NCBI GenBank assembly: GCA_039000515.1
Contig: JBCFYV010000012.1
Coordinates: 14,210,790-14,274,789 of the forward strand
Reading direction: 5' to 3'
Origin: Timema cristinae
Taxonomy: Eukaryota; Arthropoda; Insecta; Phasmatodea; Timematidae
Length of the DNA: 64,000 nucleotides
Shown: piece after piece, positions 22,559 to 33,420 of the stretch
How positions within the stretch are numbered: position 1 is the stretch's first letter
How the letters are laid out: the number at the start of each line of letters is the position of its first letter
Notes under the pieces: model-generated
What the model was told of the DNA's origin: nothing
The model's input: only the letters and a program-made list of their open reading frames with translations
Databases searched by the model: none
Translations under genes and position numbers: made by a program

Positions 22559-23345
22559 TAATCTTCACAATAACTGGGCAACGAGTGATGTAGCCAGGAC
22601 ATATATACAAAAATAATAAGATTGGACAACATTTACGTGTTAAACAGTGAATGTATCTGTGAAAGAAATAATAATTCTGGAACCAGCTAAAAATAAATTA
22701 CTGCTAGACTCTCAATATCCCCAATAAAATATTCTATCTTAAGGCACGAGGAATCCCCCCCACCTCTTTCTTTGCCGTCGCGTTGTCAACAAGGTGACTA
22801 GGCCTCTTCCACAGGCCACAATTTCCCGCCTACATCCTCTCCTACCTTCACTTCAGCCTTACCCCCTTCTCCTCTCACCAACTTAAGGGCGGAAGGCGTC
22901 CGTTTTTCAGAGGGAGCTTGAGTCAAGGGTAACTCAATTACTTGTACTAACTTACTCTTGTTATAATTAACCATCGAGTCTTGAACCGATCGTTAACGCC
23001 CGAGGAACACCGTCGAAATTAACGAGCAGACGGGGGAGGAGCGGTTTTTGTTGACGCCTCTTCAATCGACGGACGTGTCATACTGTTTATGAAAATGTGA
23101 ATATGTTATGTATAGCCGAATACACATACTCATTAATATTATTCTTACTTTATCAATATAAATGTTATTGTAATCAATTAGAGCGCTGCCATGATACCAA
23201 TATGATAATATGTTAGTCATATAAATGTACAAAACTTATGTACAATGTTTAAATAAATATTTATAGTTCTTAGTCACGTTTATGAATACAAAACCTGTAA
23301 ATAACTTTAAATATTTACGTGATAAATATTATCACTATATCATTA
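22559..23345. other. Unique, with a CpG-containing G+C-rich block
   Basis: About 22740-23090 is G+C-rich, with CCGTCGCGTTG, GAACCGATCGTTAACG and GACGGACGTG. In this A+T-rich window it stands out as a possible promoter, exon or conserved non-coding block. No frame, TATA context or homology is recognised. The rest is A+T-rich. Confidence 0.3.
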
Positions 23346-23395
23346 GTAATAATAGTATTAGCACCACGTCTTACTACCCGTTCGGGTTATACGCA
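23346..23395 (-). mobile_element. Tail-only SINE insertion (copy 2)
   Basis: Minus strand: GCGTATAACCCGAACGGG, TAGTAAGACGTGGTGC, then TAATACTATTATT. Flanks TATATCATTA at 23336-23345 and 23396-23405 are identical, a 10-base target-site duplication. Nothing of a head or body is present. Confidence 0.85.
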
Positions 23396-23717
23396 TATAT
23401 CATTAATGTATTATTGATAATTTGGTAAATCTTACGCAAAAAAAAAGATAGATTTTGTTTTCGAATCCTAAGGGTGTAAAAAGAGGTGGATGATAAGGAG
23501 GAATGGAACCATCCTGAAATGTTAATGCATCTATGTATAAATTTTTATCGGCTATCATTATGGTAAGATTTTCCAATTGACCTCCTCCTCTCCACATTTA
23601 GAAAAATTATTTCTCTACCCCCTCGTAGATTCCAATGTATTATTAGTAAATTACTCACTCTATTGCATTAGGAACTCAAAAGTTCACTGGGCTCTTACAA
23701 AAGGACGGCACCTTTAC

Positions 23718-24297
23718 ATATATTAAGCTATCTCTATACTATCCACTTCATTACACCCCATCCCTATATGGAGCTATCTCTATCCAGTCCACCTCATAAC
23801 ACCAGACTCCTATATGGAGCTAGCTCTATCCAGTCCACCTCATTACACCAGACTCCTATATGGAGCTAGCTCTATCCAGTCCACTTCATTACACCCCATC
23901 CCTATATGGAGCTATCTCTATCCAGTCCACCTCATTACACCAGACTCCTATATGGAGCTATCTCTATCCAGTCCACCTCATTACACCAGACTCCTATATG
24001 GAGCTAGCTCTATCCAGTCCACTTCATTACACCCATCCCTATATGGAGCTATCTCTATCCAGTCCACCTCATTACACCAGACTCCTATATGGAGCTAGCT
24101 CTATCCAGTCCACTTCATTACACCCCATCCCTATATGGAGCTATCTCTATCCAGTCCACCTCATTACACCAGACTCCTATATGGAGCTAGCTCTATCCAG
24201 TCCACCTCATTACACCAATCCTTATGAGCTATCTTATCCAGTCCACCTCATTACACAGACTCTATATGGAGCTAGCTCTATCCTGTCCACCTCATTA
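23718..24297 (-). repeat. 46-bp minisatellite, ~12 units, derived from a LINE coding segment
   Basis: The landmark ATATGG occurs at 23766, 23812, 23858, 23904, 23950, 23996, 24041, 24087, 24133 and 24179, with two worn units to 24297. Two unit types differ before the landmark (AGACTCC or CATCCC) and interleave in a partly regular way. On the minus strand the last unit continues the frame of the LINE at 24298-24785 (…EVDRIELAPYRV), so the satellite grew out of LINE ORF sequence. Since 46 is not a multiple of 3, long plus-strand frames with a 46-residue period arise; they are not genes. Confidence 0.9.
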
Positions 24298-24785
24298 TAT
24301 CCTATCTCTTTAAGATCCATTCTAATGTTATCCTCCCATCTGCGTCTACGTCTTCCCTATGTTCTCTTCCCATTGGGGCTCCCAGTCAGTACCCTAAACT
24401 TGGTTCTAGAATCTCCCACTCGAGCTGCATGTCCTGCCCACTGTAATCTATGAAACATGATTATGCTAACATTGTTTTTTATTAGTAAAGGGTATGTAGC
24501 TCATAATTATGTAGTCTATTCTACTCCCGCGTATACTCATCCCTTTTCTGGACAAAATATGTTCCGAAATGCCTTATTTTCGAAAAGCCTATGTTTGTTT
24601 TCAACATGTAACGTAAGAGATGACGTTTCACACCTATAGAGAACAACTGGTAAAACTGTTGCTTTGTATATTTTGAGTTTTACATTCCTATGCAGCAATA
24701 TAGATGACAACTTACTGACTGAGTAATAGCATTCCATTTCCGATTGTATTCGTTTCCTAATTTACAAACAAAATAACTTATTGCT
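24225..24785 (-). pseudogene. LINE reverse-transcriptase C-terminal part, broken
   Basis: Minus strand from about 24780: a frame with CYYSVSKLSS, then KIYKATVLPVVLYRCETSSL (about 24677-24618), then HRLFENKAFRNIF, typical of the region after the RT thumb in arthropod LINEs. A frameshift follows; then WAGHAARVGDSR, KFRVLTGSPNGKR, a stop, and RRRWEDNIRMDLKEIGYNEV lead into the minisatellite. The fragment lacks the catalytic core and the endonuclease. It is a 5'-truncated dead copy, and its 3' coding end has been amplified as the 46-bp array. Confidence 0.88.
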
Positions 24786-25116
24786 AGTTAAAAATTGTTA
24801 CTAAATCACTCTAATAGATTTCATTTATACAAGCACATGATTTATTTATAGGGTCAAGAGCGTAATAGGTGAATAGGTTTATAGTCCAGGGTGTTATTTA
24901 AGGATAGTGTAGCGGACTAAATACAATCAAAGTTATATCCAGATTATCTGCATTTGGGATATCATTCCCGAGATATTATAACAAACCTTTCTCCTTATAA
25001 ATTTCCGTTGGGTTTCCAACTATTCACAATCAGTGGATGCATGTATAAATTTCACTTAATTTAATTCACTATGGTTCCTTGTTCATATCGAGACAACGAT
25101 AAATTACGCCGATGAG

Positions 25117-25358
25117 TATTTTAGCGTCGCATCCTACTACCCTTTTGGCTTACAGGCATATTAACTAATTACACTCATGAGTTATGGATGGTAAAGGCTA
25201 AATTAAGATTAACTATACCCGCATTTGTGTGGAGGTAGTGTTGAAAACCATTTAGAAAAAATGAGTACATCCAACCGGGATTTGAACCCTTATCTCCCCA
25301 ACACAGGAAGTCCAGTATTGCGAGAGCGATGCCTAAGTCTATGCTGCAACTGAAACGC
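25117..25358 (-). mobile_element. SINE-B, diverged, nearly full length
   Basis: Head at about 25355 (AGTTGCAGCATAGACTTAGG), then CGCTCTCGCAATACTGGACT, B box GGGTTCAAATCCCGG at about 25278, body TTTTCAACACTACCTCCACA, and a worn tail at about 25125-25150. It lies head-to-head with the next copy, about 35 bases away. Confidence 0.75.
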
Positions 25359-25390
25359 ACAAATTAATTAATCTAACAAGATACGCATGA

Positions 25391-25637
25391 TTTAGTGGTC
25401 ACAGGATCTAAGGCGTCACACTCACAATAGAATGGATTGCTGATAGCAATTGTATCTGGGTTCTTGTTTAGGTCGGGAGTAATGAGGGCGGTTTTTCGTA
25501 GGTGGATTTTCTTTCTACCTTCACATAAATGCGGGTGTATTATCTCTAGATTCCACCTTCTTCATCCCTATCAATAAGTATGATCATCATATAGATGCGT
25601 AAAACCCAAACGGGTTGCGAGACTTAGTAAAATAATA
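25391..25637 (+). mobile_element. SINE-B, diverged, nearly full length
   Basis: TTTAGTGGTCACAGGATCTA and AAGGCGTCACACTCACAATA form the head. The B box is decayed (TCTGGGTTCTTG). The body has CCTTCACATAAATGCGGGTG, and the tail is GCGTAAAACCCAAACGGG, TTGCGAGACTTAGT. Confidence 0.75.
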
Positions 25638-26334
25638 TGTTTACAGTACACGCATCGAAAGTTAAATAATTTTGTCGCTAACATGAGAAAAAGAGTTCTA
25701 TTTGGCCATAAAAAATACGAATTTAATTTATGTTTGTGCCACTTTCTGTTCTGGTATAGTAACTTGACTTTGCATAACAGATTTAATTGGTTTCTTATTT
25801 ATTAACTAGACTGAATATCATCTCTATGGTAACAGTATGGCTACCATTGGAATACAGCGTTGTCGTTTTATTGTTTTCGTGTGAATAATATTTTCTTTAT
25901 CATAAGGCAAATTTAAAACTCTAGTTTGTTGAGGTTTCCGTTAATTCTTTCTCAACCCATAACACCACCTTCCAACATGATTGAAAGCGATTAAATTAGT
26001 CAACATTAGGACAACCTATGTCAAACCAAGATGAAACTTCTCTCCATTATACCCGCAGATTCATTAGAGGTGATTTTGGGTGTAGTGTATTCAAATTTTA
26101 ATACATTTTAATCAACCAGCGAATACAATAATGACAAAATACTACCTTTCGAGTCAATGGGTATGTTTACCACATCAGGAAAGTTTAACCATCACTCAAC
26201 CAAAATAACGTGTCAGATGTTCTCATAATAATACCTGAGCCATTAGGTGATTAAAAGTATATTGGTTAAATTATGATTGCATGATTTACAAAAATATTCT
26301 ATATAGTTTATTTAAAGCTATATTGGTAATATTC

Positions 26335-28210
26335 CTAAAGATTTGAGAATATAACAAACACATAAAGAAAGATATTCAAATAATACAGTTTTATTAATGA
26401 GACATATAACAGAGTACAGTATGTGACATTAAGAATATTTCCTTTGGTTTCCGTTGTCTTATTTAATAAATATAATGTGATTATAGACTGTAGTATCACA
26501 AGAAGTAGATAAATAAATACATAATAAACTGAAAATAAAACGTCCAGTACAATGAGCCTTGTGAGTACAGGCAAATGAGCCAATAGGAGTTAACAAAGCA
26601 AATTATTGTCTGGGATCAATATCCAGGATCCTAAAATCTCCCGAGAAGACAATCCTACAACTCTCCAACTGCAACAACTTGTACAGTGGCGGGTCAATAA
26701 TTATAAACATTTAATGAAATCCCTTGAAATGACTTCAAGAAAGAGCTCGCTCGATTTAAAGTCTGTACCCCAAAGAACATGACCACTAACCCATCATCTT
26801 ATTCTCACTCAGGTTCTTAAGAAGCCTAGATACTTAGGCATCTAGTAATTAACCTCTTTATCTATGGTAACTAATAGTGAGTTAACATCTTAGTCACAAT
26901 AGGAGGCGCTAGCCTAGTATCTCTTATACGGGGATAATTAGCCCCAGTCAGTGCAAAATAGATACAGCCAAGAGCTATAGTGGGCTACACTCACGAACAA
27001 AACTTGTTTACAAGGTATACCCAACTAGTCCAGGTAAAAAAAAAGTGTACGACATAAGGACGCCGTCTACACGGCTTCAAATAAACTTGCAATAACGATA
27101 TAAAGGCTTCCCGAGGAAAGACCCAATAATAAATAGTAAAATACAGGATCCATAATAACACAATACAAGATACTTAACCAGGGCCAAGATAACTAATTAG
27201 TTCATCAAAACACATTTAGCACTCCCCACTAGTGACTGAAGACGTTCCCTTCCTAGCAATACAAACAACATTACCAAGCCACCAATCTAACGTTAACTAT
27301 CCACATAGCCATAGTGATGGATAAACCGCTTAGCACAATAAACAACACAAGTAGTACATGTCGACAAGAAACTATATCTGCTCTTTGACTAGTTGACTCT
27401 TGTGACAACTCTTGTAATATCAGACTAATCAGTTCGATACTTATATAGATCAATTCACCAGGAGATTGACTTAGAAAGAACGAGCTATTCATGACTCCCA
27501 AATAAGTTGAGCCGATGCTTAGTAACCTTCACATTACTCGTCGCTAAACTTTTAGAATTACATAGTAAAAGATACACAACTCGGCGAGTAGCAGTACAAA
27601 TCGTACGTAGACGGGAATTAGCCAGTCCGGCTATAAACAGTCCATGCGAGACCCAACTCAAACGTAGGACAGCGCAGCATTATTGTAGCCCCAGTGGTAG
27701 AGCAGGTAGCACACTTCTAGTGCACCAGCGATAGACAATAGTGGTGTTGGTGACTCAGGTGTGGGGGAATACTACCTACGGGTAGCCCCTGCGTTGACTC
27801 CACCGGACTCTATTCCAGCCTGGGACTACTCAGATTAACTGCTACAGTAGAGAAGGTACAGTTAGAGACCCGATCAGTCGTAAATTAATACAAGTTGTGT
27901 TTCTTATTCTGCTCGAGTGGTATATTAAATCAACTTCCAGACTGAGATGGAAATAGGAAGGGAAGAACAGGTGTCAACCAATCACGTCTTACAGCAACAG
28001 CGCAGTACAGAGCGGTTATCAAGGTGGGTAAGCGCATGCGCAGTGAGAGCAAAGAGAAAGAGGCAATATGAAACGAATGAAGCTCCAACATTACAATTTC
28101 TCGATATTTTTCGATTACTGCATTTGAACGAAATTAAGCTCATAGGCGATGACCTCGAAACACACTCACATAGACCTTTAGGTCAAGGGGAGACCAATCA
28201 GTAGAGTAGT
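26335..28210 (-). other. Compositionally distinct unique block with promoter-like words
   Basis: This block is less A+T-rich and free of recognised repeats. It holds a perfect palindrome GCGCATGCGC at 28032-28041 (the consensus bound by NRF-1-type factors), an inverted CCAAT at about 27977, CTATATAAG on the minus strand near 27445, TATAAAC on the plus strand near 27632, and minus-strand AATAAA near 26393. Minus-strand frames at 27501-27271 (76 codons) and 26583-26335 (82 codons) each contain a hydrophobic stretch that could span a membrane. It may be a small transcription unit or the remnant of an LTR element. I recognise neither a protein nor LTR ends. Confidence 0.25.
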
Positions 28211-28407
28211 TCATTAAATATATGTGATCTCTTGAGAGGTGAAATGTCACATGAATATGTGAGCTAATATCCATTAGCTCGGTACATATTTTTATATTAC
28301 ATTCAACAAAGGCAAGTGCTTGGATCCTGTCACTTAAGTCTCCACAATCGATGGTCAATTTGAATATCGAAATTGAACCATTTATCTTTATAATTATGTA
28401 TGAATTA

Positions 28408-28420
28408 TCGAATGAGCAGT

Positions 28421-28478
<58 letters not shown>

Positions 28479-28490
28479 ACTGCTCATATA
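28408..28490. repeat. (AT)n run bounded by perfect inverted repeats
   Basis: ATGAGCAGTCAAATATATAT on the left and its exact complement ATATATATTTGACTGCTCAT on the right bracket the AT run. The whole ~75 bases can fold into one hairpin. The minus-strand frame with IYIY repeats is an artefact. Confidence 0.9.
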
Positions 28491-29792
28491 TATATATTAT
28501 ATAATATATATATAATATAAGAATATTGGAAAAGAAAGTTTTAATAAGAAATGTTATCACTAATGACATTTAACATTCAATTTATAAAATAAAATGACTG
28601 AACCATTCTATTATTATAAGTCCTAAAACTTAGAATAATTTTATAAAAACACAACTGACAAATGCCCCTGTCATTAAATCATAAGCTTTTAAGGGAAAAT
28701 ACCTCAATTCCCCCAAATACCGTTTGTTCTGTCAAACCGTGAATTTAACTCAAGAAAAGATTTGTATTGCCCCACATTTAAAATCTAAAATTAAAATGTT
28801 GCTTTACATTATGATTCAAAACACAAATATTGCTAGCTTAATCTCTAATAAAAGAGTTTCAGATTAAAAAAAATATTTTACTTTATAGTACATTTTAACT
28901 TTTCGAATCACTACTCATTCTTTTATACATCGCCTTCAGTAAATCACATACATAATTCAGCCACGCGTCACTTTTTGTGTACTTTTCCTACCCCCTCACC
29001 CAAGATCCATCCACCCTTAACTATCCTTTTATTTTATTTTTCTTTGCTAAAAGAACAGCCAAAAAGGAAGAGTTCTTATTCGTCTTGAGATGTCGGATAT
29101 CCTTCATGTCAGAGGTGCTTCATTTCAGAACAGGAACTGCTAGCACATTACAAATCATCTCTCTGCTTGCCTCCTCTACCTTTTATTTACCCCCTTTTCT
29201 ACCCACTAACCCTTCCATACATCCCCCATCTACCCATTCTCTTCCTCTTCTACCATAGCTTTCCAATAATTCCTTCCTTTAGCATTCTTGAAAACAAAAC
29301 ATTTATTGTTTTCTTCTCTCTTTTTTTTAGATAGATGTGGTTTTTCTCTATTTTTAAGTGCACGGAAAGTGGAAGAATTATGAAAAATAACAAATTTTAA
29401 CGTTTATGTGGTTGTTATCTTTTTTTCTTTTTTTTTTAGAGAATAGGATTGTTTACTTCTAAAATAATCATCTTTATTTCTTAGCTAAGAAAGTGAGTAT
29501 AGTTAGACTATTTTTATCTACAGTCTAATTTTACAAAAATAATACACCTATCTAATAGCTAAGAAAGAAACTAGATCCAATAATATGCATCAAGTCACAC
29601 AGGTTCTTCAAATCTCACTTATGATATATTATATCAATGCCTATAAAAAACTATAATATTGTGAAGTTTTATCATTTTGGATGGAAAAAACCGTTTGTAT
29701 ATTCTTAAAGAATTTTTCCTATCAGAATTCTAATAAAAATCGTTACGTTTTGATGAGCTTATTGATTTTTATTATAATACGAATACCAAGAC
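28491..29792. other. No recognisable feature
   Basis: Unique DNA with a pyrimidine-rich patch at 28975-29280 that explains a 93-codon frame rich in Pro, Ser and Leu. No other structure seen. Confidence 0.35.
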
Positions 29793-30076
29793 TAGCCAGT
29801 TCTAATGTACCTTTGCCCAGGGGACGCCCGAATGTACTAATCGTACATCCTTTCTGTGGAGGCTCTTTCCATGTCCCAATGAGAAAGGTGATGGTGATGG
29901 TGATAGTGAGTATGATGGTGTGGAGCCATTGGAAACTTCTTAAACCGAACATAAGCCTAATCAACCAAAACCTGGTGACTGTTGGGATAATTACCCTTTC
30001 GGGAAAAATACCAGCTGGGAATCAAACCATGGACCCCCCAGGCTCGTAGCCAAATACAATGACCATAACACCATTA
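29793..30076 (-). mobile_element. SINE-D copy 2, nearly full length
   Basis: Minus strand: head TGGTGTTATGGTCATTGTAT and GGCTACGAGCCTGG, B-box region TGGTTTGATTCCCAGCTGG, then CAGTCACCAGG, TTGATTAGGCTTATGTTCGG, a CACCAT-rich stretch, GGGACATGGAAAGAGCCTCC and CCCCTGGGCAAAGGTACATT. It pairs with 22285-22558 over its whole length. Its plus-strand 122-codon frame and minus-strand 73-codon frame are shadows. Confidence 0.75.
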
Positions 30077-31619
30077 GTTGTTTAAACCCTAGGATAAGAC
30101 TATCGCTGAGTGTTCAAATTAATAACAAAGAGCGCACTTGGATGTTTCATTTTCGTAGGCCGTTACATTTTGTTGGTTTTTGTCAGTGGCTACTTTGTTA
30201 AGCAAAAATGTAATTTACTTAATGTAACTTATTGATTAAATTTTAACTGAGATATCTGAACGAAACCTTTTTAAAAGAAAATATTTTAACACTGCCGTTG
30301 TTATTATCTCCCTAAAAACATTAAAAATTTAAAAAGTTGGGCAAGTATAGTACACTCCCAATATAAACCGCCTCAAACAACACTAGCTAAAAATTCTTAC
30401 TTCACAAGAACTTCTAGAAAAAAATATAACCAACAGCTTAGATTTATAAAAAAAATATCTCCAATGGATAATATGTTGCTGATATCAAATGTATGCTAAA
30501 TATTTTATAAATACAAAATAAGTTATACCAAAAAGTCTTCACATGTGCAAGTGTATTCATAATTTAAAGAAAAATGTTATAACTAAGCACAGATCCAACA
30601 AAAATCAATTACGCACTTATTAACAAATATATATTGAATAAAATTACACCTACAGTCTAGCTTTAATTTTATACATAAAATAATATACAAATAAGGCTAA
30701 TTTATTTAAAGAAATCATGACAAATATAGTAACTTATGTCAAGAAGAATTAAATTCCTACAATATTTTTGTATATAATGTAAGTACCACAAAAAAAAATG
30801 TTAATTTTGCTAGTAGTTCGAAACTTTTATAAACAATACTTTTCTTATACTAAATTTTTATATACTAATTACAAGTTAATGAACCTATTATAAACGTAAG
30901 TATGTATCACAACCAATCCTTAAATAATTTTTTGCAGGGATGCTTTCTTAATACTTAGCAGCCCATTTTTCTAGAACATTAAAGTAAATGCTTTGCATCT
31001 CTTGATCTCAAAGGATATTTTAAGCTAATATAATGCCTTATTTCTTTAAAAATGTAAACATTACATAAATTTTAGTCTATTTAAAATAAATATTAATTTT
31101 ATAGCATAGAGTTAGGAATATTTTTTTTTTTTTATTTATCTTTCATACTTTATTTCTAAGCTTATGCATGTAGTTTAAAATAGAGATTCTATATTACAAC
31201 ATAACGCAATTCTAACTATAAATAATGAAATGTGAATACACATTAAGAAAATATAAAATGAATTTTTTTATTGTGTACTTTATGCTGATATATAACACAG
31301 CTAGGTCTATTTAGTTATTTTTTATAAAAACAAGTCACCAAGTATTTAGATTATATTGTACTTATAGCTGCACAATGAAACTAAAGATTAGCCAGATCCA
31401 TATAATATCATAGTTATACTATGGTTTAAAAGTCGACACAGTTATTATCGTTACTTACTAAATTACTAAAATTTCTCTTTGGATTTATGCAAAGAAGAAT
31501 TCATTCAATAGTGTATTTATTACTAGTCCTGGATGCCAGTAATTAGTATTTATCAGTTTCTTGATTTACAAATGGATACACATTGTTACAAGTGAATAAA
31601 TATTGAAAATATATTTTTA
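30077..31619. other. A+T-rich unique sequence
   Basis: Very A+T-rich; no repeat family, frame or RNA signal identified. Confidence 0.4.
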
Positions 31620-32660
31620 AATTTGAGCATTTGTTTTGGATATACATCTGGGGGCTTTGAAGTGGTGGGGTTGAAAATTTTCGAAGTCCAATGCCTGTGA
31701 GTACACCCTATCCGAAAGGTGATTCCCTGACCCAAGCGGTTCCAGAGATATGTATTGATAGGAGGAATTTGGGGGGGGGGGGGAAGGGGTTGTATAAGGT
31801 TAAGTGGTGTTGTTAATAATAACTAGCCCATATGTTGACATAGTCTGAGTTGAGCCCATATGAAATTTCAGCTCAATAAATATAGTGTTTTTATAGTGAA
31901 AGTGCAAGGTAAGTTTGTAGTACATGACACAGTAACAGAGTGATTACTTAAAAGTGTTAGTAGTATATATCAATATAGAGTATATGTCGTGGGTGTGCTT
32001 AGCGTAAGGTATGTTGAGTGAAAAGACTTTAAGTTTATGTGGAGCTTACTATGTTTTGTATTCTAAAATATTGTCATATATATTTTGACCTATCCTCAAT
32101 TTGATCTGGCAACGTTTCACCAGGTATTTTCAAATCGGTTGAGTTTTCTCCGAATTTTAAAGTTTCTGTGTTTTGCTACAGCACTATTATATATATAAGG
32201 ATACATACAAATATATATACATGCTAGGACCTGCCTCTGTAAATGTCCTACGAAATAAAAAATACTACCTCGCAATCGGTCAAGTGTTCTAGTGATTGGA
32301 AAATATACAATTTTTTTAGTAATATTTAATTATGTGTGGCTAGTAGCTATCTATCTATGATCTATATTTTATATAAATAAAATAAAGTTTTTTTTATCTC
32401 TGTCGACCATGAACCTTGATTAATATATAGCGCACTCAAAGGTCTGTAGTTTAAAAATTAGTAGCCCTTGTGCACGAACATGTGCAAATCAGAACCAAAA
32501 TTTGAAAATTTTTGGTAGATTACTTTTAAATTAACTAAATAAAAAATTAAAATATATTAATGCCACAAAATAGATTTAGTACTAGCGTGTATTTAATAGA
32601 GTTGTGGGATTTGGACTATGGTAACCCCTGTGCACGAAGAAGTGCGCCTGTAAGCTGGAA
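31620..32660 (+). repeat. Unclassified interspersed repeat F, composite
   Basis: It includes ATACATCTGGGGGCTTTGAA, a G run at 31770-31790, TCAAATCGGTTGAGTTTTCT, AATAAAATAAAGTTTTTTTT, and the block GGTCTGTAGTTTAAAAATTA plus GTAGCCCTTGTGCACGAA. The last block recurs locally at about 32600-32650 (GGTAACCCCTGTGCACGAAG) and at 46335-46380 (GAGACCTGAAATTTTAAAAT and TAGTAGCCCACGT). Family unknown; no coding frame. Confidence 0.45.
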
Positions 32661-32669
32661 TTTTAAAAT

Positions 32670-33420
32670 TTGGATTAGATTTACTTTTTACCCTTTCTTC
32701 AATATTGGCCCTCTTTTCATTTGTACATTTTACACTATTTACCTTATTTGCCCATATTAACATTTTTTCCCATTAGACCCTTTACCACCTTTGTGCAGTT
32801 TTAAACTTTTTAAGTATTTAGCCTACCATTTAATTTTATTACTAACATTCGCAACATTTTACTCCTTTTATTATTTTTTCGCTTTTGGCCATTTTTGCAC
32901 CTTTTTTTAATCCTTTTTGTACTTCAAACCGTTTATCTCTTTTAGCCATTCTAAACTTCTTACCCTTTTAATTTTAATTGAATTTGCTTTAATACCTCTA
33001 AAACGTTTTTGCTTTTTTTTACCATTTTTGCCCTTTTACCCTTCTTGACCCATTTATCCTTTTTACACTACCTGTCCTTTTATTACTTTATCCTTTGGGG
33101 ATTTTTTTGCCTTTTATACACTTACCCTTATTACCACCTACATTCCTTTCACCCTTTTTACTCTTTTTTGCGCTATTTGTCTTTTCCTCTTTTTTATCCT
33201 TCGCTATTTTATACTTTTTGCACAATTTTACGTTTTTCTAACTTTTTGACATTTTTATCTCATTTAAATATTTAATATTTTTATTTTTAACAGATTAACG
33301 AAAATTTTTAAGCCTTACGTTACCTTTTATCCCTTTTGTCTTTGTACATTTTTGTATCCCTTTTACTTACCATTTCAATCTTTATTTTGCTCCAACCCTA
33401 TTATCCCATTAGCCCTTAAA
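32670..33420 (+). repeat. Long pyrimidine-rich degenerate TTTTACCC array
   Basis: About 750 bases in which the plus strand is mostly T and C, with ACCC, CCCTTTT or GCCATTTT words every 8-12 bases. It follows repeat F directly. The Phe/Leu/Tyr-rich 88-codon frame is a composition effect. Confidence 0.6.

Noticed and set aside
23814..24453. 197- and 94-codon plus-strand frames with a repeated peptide
   Set aside because: They are antisense readings of a 46-bp minisatellite and the LINE end; the 46-residue period follows from the unit length.
27500..27950. Solo LTR of a retrotransposon
   Set aside because: A TATA-like word and polyadenylation-like sequence exist, but no matching second LTR, TG…CA ends with duplication, or clear primer-binding site were found.
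28140..28487. 115-codon minus-strand frame
   Set aside because: Its N-terminal part is the AT microsatellite (Ile-Tyr repeats) and the rest is not recognised.
29681..30049. 122-codon protein-coding frame
   Set aside because: It is covered mostly by SINE-D on the other strand; the frame has no independent support.
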